Source of the DNA: Comamonadaceae bacterium ALPHA2B
Lineage (GTDB): Bacteria > Pseudomonadota > Gammaproteobacteria > Burkholderiales > Burkholderiaceae_C
DNA: 64,000 nucleotides
Assembly (NCBI GenBank): GCA_005503065.1
Contig: SCOE01000003.1
Location: 204,265-268,264 of the forward strand
Reading direction: 5' to 3'
Below the pieces are notes generated by a model. It saw only the letters and a list, made by a program, of their open reading frames with translations. It was not told the DNA's origin and ran no database searches. A program made the position numbers and the translations under genes. Shown here piece by piece: positions 59,869 to 64,000 of the stretch. Each line of letters begins with the position of its first letter. The first letter of the stretch is position 1.

Positions 59869-61163
59869 ACGTGCCCGGCGCCCTCGAGCGCGTGCGCCTG
59901 CCGCGCTGGCTGCTCCCGGCGCAGTGGCCCATCGACGCCGCCGGCGCGCCGGCACTCGCACGCATCTCGCTGGCGCAGGGGCGCATCGCCTCGGTCCGAC
60001 CCTCAGGCGGCAGCGCGGGCGCGGGCGACTGGGACCTGCAGGGTGCCCTGGCACTGCCCGGCTTCGTCGACGCCCATGTGCACCTGGACAAGACCTTCAC
60101 CCTGCCGCGCATCCGCCACATCGAACCCGGACTGCTCGGCGCCATCGACGCGATGCTTGCCGACCGCGCCGGCTGGACCGCCGCCGACGTGCGCCAGCGC
60201 GCGGAACGTGCGCTGCAATGGGCCTTCGAGGCCGGCAGCACGCGGCTGCGCACCCATGTGGACTGGTGGGAGGCCGACCGCACGCCCGTCGCCTGGCCCG
60301 TACTCCGCGAACTGGCGCAGGACTGGCGCGGCCGCATCCGCGTGGAGCGCGTGAGCCTCATGCGCCTGGCCTTCTTCGAGGACGCCGCCGAGCCCGATCG
60401 TCTGGCGCGCGCCGTGGCCGCGAGCGGCCCGGACGCGCTGCTGGGCGGCTTCGTGCATACGGCGCACTGGAACGAGCCGGGGCTGCGCCAGTTGCTGCTC
60501 GCGGCACAGCGGCATGGGCTGGACGTCGACCTGCATGTGGACGAGGAACTGGAACCCTCGGCGCAGGGCCTGGCGACGATCGCCCGCATCGCACGCGAGA
60601 TCGGCTTCGACGGCCGCATCGTCTGCGGCCATGTGTGCGCATTGGCCGCGCAGGACGAGGCGGTGGCGCTCGCCACGCTCGACGCCGTGGCACGCGCGCC
60701 GATCGCGCTCGTGTCGCTGCCCGCCACCAACCTGCTGCTGCAGGACGCCGTCACCGGCCGCACGCCGCGCCGACGCGGCATCACGCTGGTGAAGGAAGCA
60801 CGCGAGCGCGGCATCCCGCTGCTGCTGGCCAGCGACAACGTGCAGGACCCCTTCTGCCGCGTCGGCAGCTACGACCCCATCGACGCGCTGGCGACCGGTG
60901 CGCTGGTGGCCCAGTTGCCCGAACCTTTCGACGCCTGGTCCGAAGCGATCTGCCGCGGCGACTGGCTTGACCGCGCGCCCGTCGCGCAGCCCACCCTGAT
61001 CGGCGCCGCGGCCGACCTGGTGTTGTTCCACGATGCCGATGCGCACGGTTTCCCCTCGCGCACGGCGCGGCGCGTGGTGCTGCGCGCCGGCCGCGTCGTG
61101 CACGGCGACCTGCCCGCCGACTGGGTGGCCAGCGCGGCCTTGCCGATTCCTGCCCTCACCTGA
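59865..61163 (+). CDS. Amidohydrolase, cytosine-deaminase-like
   Basis: Metal-dependent TIM-barrel hydrolase, 432 residues. HxH motif FVDAHVHLDKTF near residue 67, DLHVDEELEP (His), GHVCALA (His), and ASDNVQDPFCRVG with the catalytic Asp, as in CodA. The pattern is of the cytosine/isoguanine deaminase branch; the true substrate may be a different cyclic amidine. Overlaps the flavoprotein gene by 4 nt and is followed 12 bp later by a creatininase-type gene. Confidence 0.87.
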   Translation: MNVPGALERVRLPRWLLPAQWPIDAAGAPALARISLAQGRIASVRPSGGSAGAGDWDLQGALALPGFVDAHVHLDKTFTLPRIRHIEPGLLGAIDAMLADRAGWTAADVRQRAERALQWAFEAGSTRLRTHVDWWEADRTPVAWPVLRELAQDWRGRIRVERVSLMRLAFFEDAAEPDRLARAVAASGPDALLGGFVHTAHWNEPGLRQLLLAAQRHGLDVDLHVDEELEPSAQGLATIARIAREIGFDGRIVCGHVCALAAQDEAVALATLDAVARAPIALVSLPATNLLLQDAVTGRTPRRRGITLVKEARERGIPLLLASDNVQDPFCRVGSYDPIDALATGALVAQLPEPFDAWSEAICRGDWLDRAPVAQPTLIGAAADLVLFHDADAHGFPSRTARRVVLRAGRVVHGDLPADWVASAALPIPALT

Positions 61164-61175
61164 GAACCCAACGCC

Positions 61176-62045
61176 ATGCTCCACGGCTACATCCCTCCGC
61201 ACCGCTTCCTGCCCTACCTGAGCTGGACCGAGATCGACGCCCTGCCCGACCGCGAGAACACGGTCATCGTGCTGCCCTGCGGCGCCATCGAACAGCACGG
61301 CCCGCACCTGCCCTGCTCGGTCGACAGCGTGATCTCGTCCGGCGTGATGGGCAGGGCGCTCGAGCGCCTGCCGGCGGAGGTGCGCGCCTTCGCGCTGCCC
61401 ACCATCACCTATGGCAAGTCCGAGGAGCACCTGCACTTCCCGGGCACGATGACGCTGACCGGCACGACGCTGCTGTCGACCATCGTCGAGGTCGGCGAAT
61501 CGGTCTACCGCTCGGGCTTTCGCAAGCTGCTCTTCGCCAACGGCCACGGCGGCCAGCCGCAGGTGCTGGAGATGGCGGCGCGCGAACTGCGCCTTCGCCA
61601 TGGCGACTTCGTGATCGTGCCGCACGGCGTCTCGCGCCTGCCCAGCGCGGCCAGCAAGCAGGTGAGCGAGCAGGAGAAGAAACTCGCCATGCATGCCGGG
61701 CATTCGGAGACCGCGCTGATGCTGGCACTGGCGCCCGAGACGGTGCACATGGAGCGCGCGGTGGCCAACTTCCCGCCGCCCTTCCCGATCAAGCTGCTGT
61801 CGGCCGACGGCCGTCCGGCCTGCGCCTGGACGGCTCGCGACTTCGGCCCCACCGGCGTCATCGGCGACCCGACCTCGGCCACGCGCGAGCAGGGCGAGGA
61901 GATCCTCAGCACGCTGGCCGACAGCTGGGTGCAGGCGCTCACCGAGCTCTACCACCTGCGCTGGGTGGTGCGCGACGAAGCCACCTGGGAGCGCGGCCAG
62001 TACACGGGCCACATCGAGTCCGCGCGCGGTCCGGCTCTTGCTTGA
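61176..62045 (+). CDS. Creatininase-family amidohydrolase
   Basis: Cyclic amidase fold of 289 residues with metal ligands in PCGAIEQHGPHLPCSVDS (Glu, His, Asp) near residue 36, ANGHGGQPQVLEMAA (His), and HAGHSETALML (Glu). Family includes creatininase, 3-dehydro-scyllo-inosose hydrolase and formamide hydrolases in pyrrolopyrimidine or riboflavin pathways. Together with the upstream deaminase-like enzyme it suggests stepwise ring hydrolysis of a nitrogen heterocycle. Confidence 0.88.
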   Translation: MLHGYIPPHRFLPYLSWTEIDALPDRENTVIVLPCGAIEQHGPHLPCSVDSVISSGVMGRALERLPAEVRAFALPTITYGKSEEHLHFPGTMTLTGTTLLSTIVEVGESVYRSGFRKLLFANGHGGQPQVLEMAARELRLRHGDFVIVPHGVSRLPSAASKQVSEQEKKLAMHAGHSETALMLALAPETVHMERAVANFPPPFPIKLLSADGRPACAWTARDFGPTGVIGDPTSATREQGEEILSTLADSWVQALTELYHLRWVVRDEATWERGQYTGHIESARGPALA

Positions 62046-62117
62046 AGCGCGTCCGCACCATCACCCCGCATTCCCCTTCCCTGCACTGATTTGTCTGACC
62101 TTTCCAGGAGCCCTGCC

Positions 62118-63119
62118 TTGACCCCTCGCATCACCCGCTTCGCCGCCCGCGCCGCCCTGGCCCTGGGCACCACCGTGCTCGGCCTGGCCGCCACCGGCGC
62201 CCACGCGCAGGAGAAGTTCACGTACATGACCAACTGGTACGCGCAGGCCGAGCACGGCGGCTTCTACCAGGCCGTGGCCACGGGCATCTACAAGAAGTAC
62301 GGCCTGGACGTGACCATCAAGATGGGCGGCCCGCAGGTCAACATCCTGCAGATCATGGGCGCAGGACAGGCCGACTGCATCATGGGCTCGAGCGACCTGC
62401 AGATGATGATCGCGCGCAGCGGCGGCCTGCCGGTGGTGACGGTGGCTGCCCTGTTCCAGAAGGACCCGCAGGTGCTCATCGCGCACGAGGATGTCAAGAG
62501 CCTGGCCGACATGAAGGGCAAGACCATCCTCATCGCGCCCTCGGCGCAGCGCGGCTACTACGCCTGGCTGAAGACCAGGTACGGCTTCACCGATGCGCAG
62601 ACGCGCCCCTACACCTTCAACATCCAGCCCTTCGTGGCCGACAAGAACGTGGTGCAGCAGGGCTACCTCACCTCCGAACCCTTCGCGGTGCAGAAGGCCG
62701 GCGTGAAGGCCAACACCTTCCTGCTGGCCGACAACGGCTATCCCTCGTACGCCACCACCATCTCCTGCATGGACAAGACGGTGAAGGAGCGCAGCAAGGC
62801 CGTGGACGGCTTCGTCAAGGCCACGGCCGAGGGCTGGAAGTCCTACCTCGCGGACCCCGCGCCGGCCAACGCCCTCATCAAGAAGGACAACCCCAACATG
62901 ACCGACGAGCAGCTCGCGTACAGCGTGGCCAAGCTCAAGGAAATGGGCATCGTCGCCAGCGGCGACGCGCTCAAGCAGGGCATCGGCACCATGACCGAGG
63001 CGCGGGTGAAGCAGAACTACGACTTCGCGGTGGCCGCCGGCCTGATCGACGGCAGCAAGGTGGACCTGGCGCAGGCCTTCGACCTGAGCTTCATCAAGGC
63101 CGCCAAGGTCCTGCCCTGA
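62118..63119 (+). CDS. ABC transporter solute-binding protein (NMT1/SsuA-like)
   Basis: Periplasmic binding protein of 333 residues. Signal peptide AARAALALGTTVLGLAATGAHA; mature part starts QEKFTYMTNWYAQAEHGGFY, typical of the NMT1/THI5-like group that binds thiamine precursors, sulfonates, nitrate or pyrimidine-like ligands. Start is TTG at 62118, with AGGAG at 62106-62110 at 7 nt; no ATG precedes the signal peptide. Followed by its ATPase and permease. Confidence 0.9.
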   Translation: MTPRITRFAARAALALGTTVLGLAATGAHAQEKFTYMTNWYAQAEHGGFYQAVATGIYKKYGLDVTIKMGGPQVNILQIMGAGQADCIMGSSDLQMMIARSGGLPVVTVAALFQKDPQVLIAHEDVKSLADMKGKTILIAPSAQRGYYAWLKTRYGFTDAQTRPYTFNIQPFVADKNVVQQGYLTSEPFAVQKAGVKANTFLLADNGYPSYATTISCMDKTVKERSKAVDGFVKATAEGWKSYLADPAPANALIKKDNPNMTDEQLAYSVAKLKEMGIVASGDALKQGIGTMTEARVKQNYDFAVAAGLIDGSKVDLAQAFDLSFIKAAKVLP

Positions 63120-63142
63120 ACGCCCGTCCGAGCGAGGCCGCG

Positions 63143-63946
63143 ATGAACGACAACGCCCCCGTGCCTGCGATCGAGGTCCTCTCGGCGCAGAAGACGTACC
63201 CCAACGGCACGATCGCGCTGCAGCCGGTCGACCTCACGATCCAGGAGGGCGAGTTCGTCACCCTGCTCGGCCCCTCGGGCTGCGGCAAGAGCACGCTGCT
63301 GAAGATGGTGGCCGGCCTGCTGGAGCCCACCGACGGGCGGCTGCTGCTGTGGCGCAGGCCGGTGGCGCAACTGGAGGAGTGCACCCACAAGATGGCCTTC
63401 GTCTTCCAGTCGCCCACGCTCATGCCTTGGGCCAGCGTGCAGGCCAACGTGCGCCTGCCGCTGGACCTCGCCAAGGTGCCGCGCGCCGAGGCCGACGCGC
63501 GCGTGGCCGAGGCGCTGGAACTGGTCGGCCTGGCCAAGTTCGCCAAGGCGCTGCCGCGCGCGCTGTCGGGCGGCATGCAGATGCGCGTGTCGATCGCGCG
63601 CGGCCTGGTGGTGCAGCCCAACCTGCTGCTGATGGACGAGCCCTTCGGCGCGCTGGACGAGATCACGCGCCACAAGCTCGATGCCGACCTGCTGGAGCTG
63701 TGGCGCAAGAAGAAGCTCACAGTGGTCTTCGTCACGCACTCGATCCACGAGGCGGTGTTCCTCTCCAGCCGCGTGATCATGATGGCTGCGCGCCCGGGCC
63801 GCATCGTGGAAGAGGTGCGCATCGACGAGCCCTACCCGCGCAGCGCCGACTTCATGGTGAGCCCCGAGTTCACCCACTACGCCAAGCACCTGCAGCGCAG
63901 CCTGCTGGCGGCCAGCCAGGCCAACGACGAGGAGGCCGTGCTGTGA
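63143..63946 (+). CDS. ABC transporter ATP-binding protein
   Basis: Nitrate/sulfonate/taurine-type ATPase, 267 residues. Walker A GPSGCGKST near residue 46, Q-loop FVFQSPTLMPWASV, signature LSGGMQMRVSIARG, Walker B LLLMDEPFGALDE and H-loop VTHSIHEA. It pairs with the binding protein 23 bp upstream and with a permease that begins by GTGA overlap at 63943. Confidence 0.95.
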   Translation: MNDNAPVPAIEVLSAQKTYPNGTIALQPVDLTIQEGEFVTLLGPSGCGKSTLLKMVAGLLEPTDGRLLLWRRPVAQLEECTHKMAFVFQSPTLMPWASVQANVRLPLDLAKVPRAEADARVAEALELVGLAKFAKALPRALSGGMQMRVSIARGLVVQPNLLLMDEPFGALDEITRHKLDADLLELWRKKKLTVVFVTHSIHEAVFLSSRVIMMAARPGRIVEEVRIDEPYPRSADFMVSPEFTHYAKHLQRSLLAASQANDEEAVL

Positions 63947-64000
63947 GCATCACCTGGAACGCCCCGGTCGCCCCGCGCGACGCCGACCCTGCCCCCGCAC
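63943..64000 (+). CDS. Start of ABC transporter permease gene (cut by window end)
   Basis: GTG at 63943 overlaps the ATPase stop (GTGA) and opens a frame VSITWNAPVAPRDADPAPA to the window edge. Permease identity is inferred from the usual gene order; only about 19 codons are visible and none forms a membrane helix. Confidence 0.5.
   Translation, partial: MSITWNAPVAPRDADPAPA

Overview
The window is about 64 kb of uniformly GC-rich, densely packed DNA from a beta-proteobacterial chromosome. Gene content points to Comamonadaceae, most likely Variovorax or a close relative: a leucine (liu) degradation cluster of this type, nirBD with an FNT transporter and a PP2C-kinase fusion, solute-binding-protein genes, and several short interspersed repeats typical of that family. 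The genus is inference from gene content, since no rRNA is present. I saw no tRNA, rRNA, CRISPR array, integrase, transposase or phage gene.

Layout. 1-8.1 kb: uvrA (3' end cut off by the window), an orphan amino-acid-type ABC solute-binding protein, an MHS-type MFS transporter, a DsbA-fold isomerase, a DUF1289 protein and a YbaK-type deacylase. 8.1-14.1 kb: nitrite assimilation unit nirB-nirD-nirC plus a PP2C/Ser-Thr kinase fusion, behind a sigma-54-like promoter and a two-hairpin leader that resembles NasT/ANTAR targets. 14.2-29.4 kb: leucine/isovalerate catabolism (HMG-CoA lyase, MccA/LiuD, LiuC, MccB/LiuB, an acyl-CoA synthetase, LiuA) mixed with small membrane proteins, a GhrA-type dehydrogenase, a LysR-SDR pair and a divergent AraC regulator. 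29.4-36.7 kb: small unknowns, a HAD phosphatase, a DedA-rhodanese fusion, DUF3047, YchJ, an HtrA-like protease, and thiC with a TPP riboswitch. 36.7-42.6 kb: acyl-CoA dehydrogenase, PPOX-fold protein, M20 peptidase, thiolase, carbonic anhydrase and a MerR/LiuR-like regulator with a perfect 20-bp palindrome upstream. 42.7-48.4 kb: MBL-fold hydrolase overlapping an LRR-kinase, an SDR, a LysR regulator and an FMN-dependent 2-hydroxy-acid dehydrogenase. 48.4-57.8 kb: YgjP-type metallopeptidase, acyltransferase, gmhB, glyS, glyQ; then divergently a DAG-kinase/phosphoesterase/PAP2 operon; then periplasmic asparaginase. 58.1-64 kb: a TetR regulator followed by an apparent catabolic operon (quinone-reductase-like flavoprotein, cytosine-deaminase-like amidohydrolase, creatininase-like amidohydrolase, NMT1/SsuA-type ABC importer) running off the right end.

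The most unusual aspect is the repeat content. At least five families of short palindromic or hairpin repeats occur, and two of them also lie inside protein-coding genes without breaking the frame (uvrA, mccB, a DUF1289 gene and a YgjP-type peptidase gene). This resembles the coding palindromic elements known from Rickettsia. A large hairpin family fills four gaps in and around the liu genes and the gap between the thiolase and carbonic anhydrase genes; at four of these five sites it begins at the upstream gene's stop codon. All calls come from reading the sequence; no database search was run.
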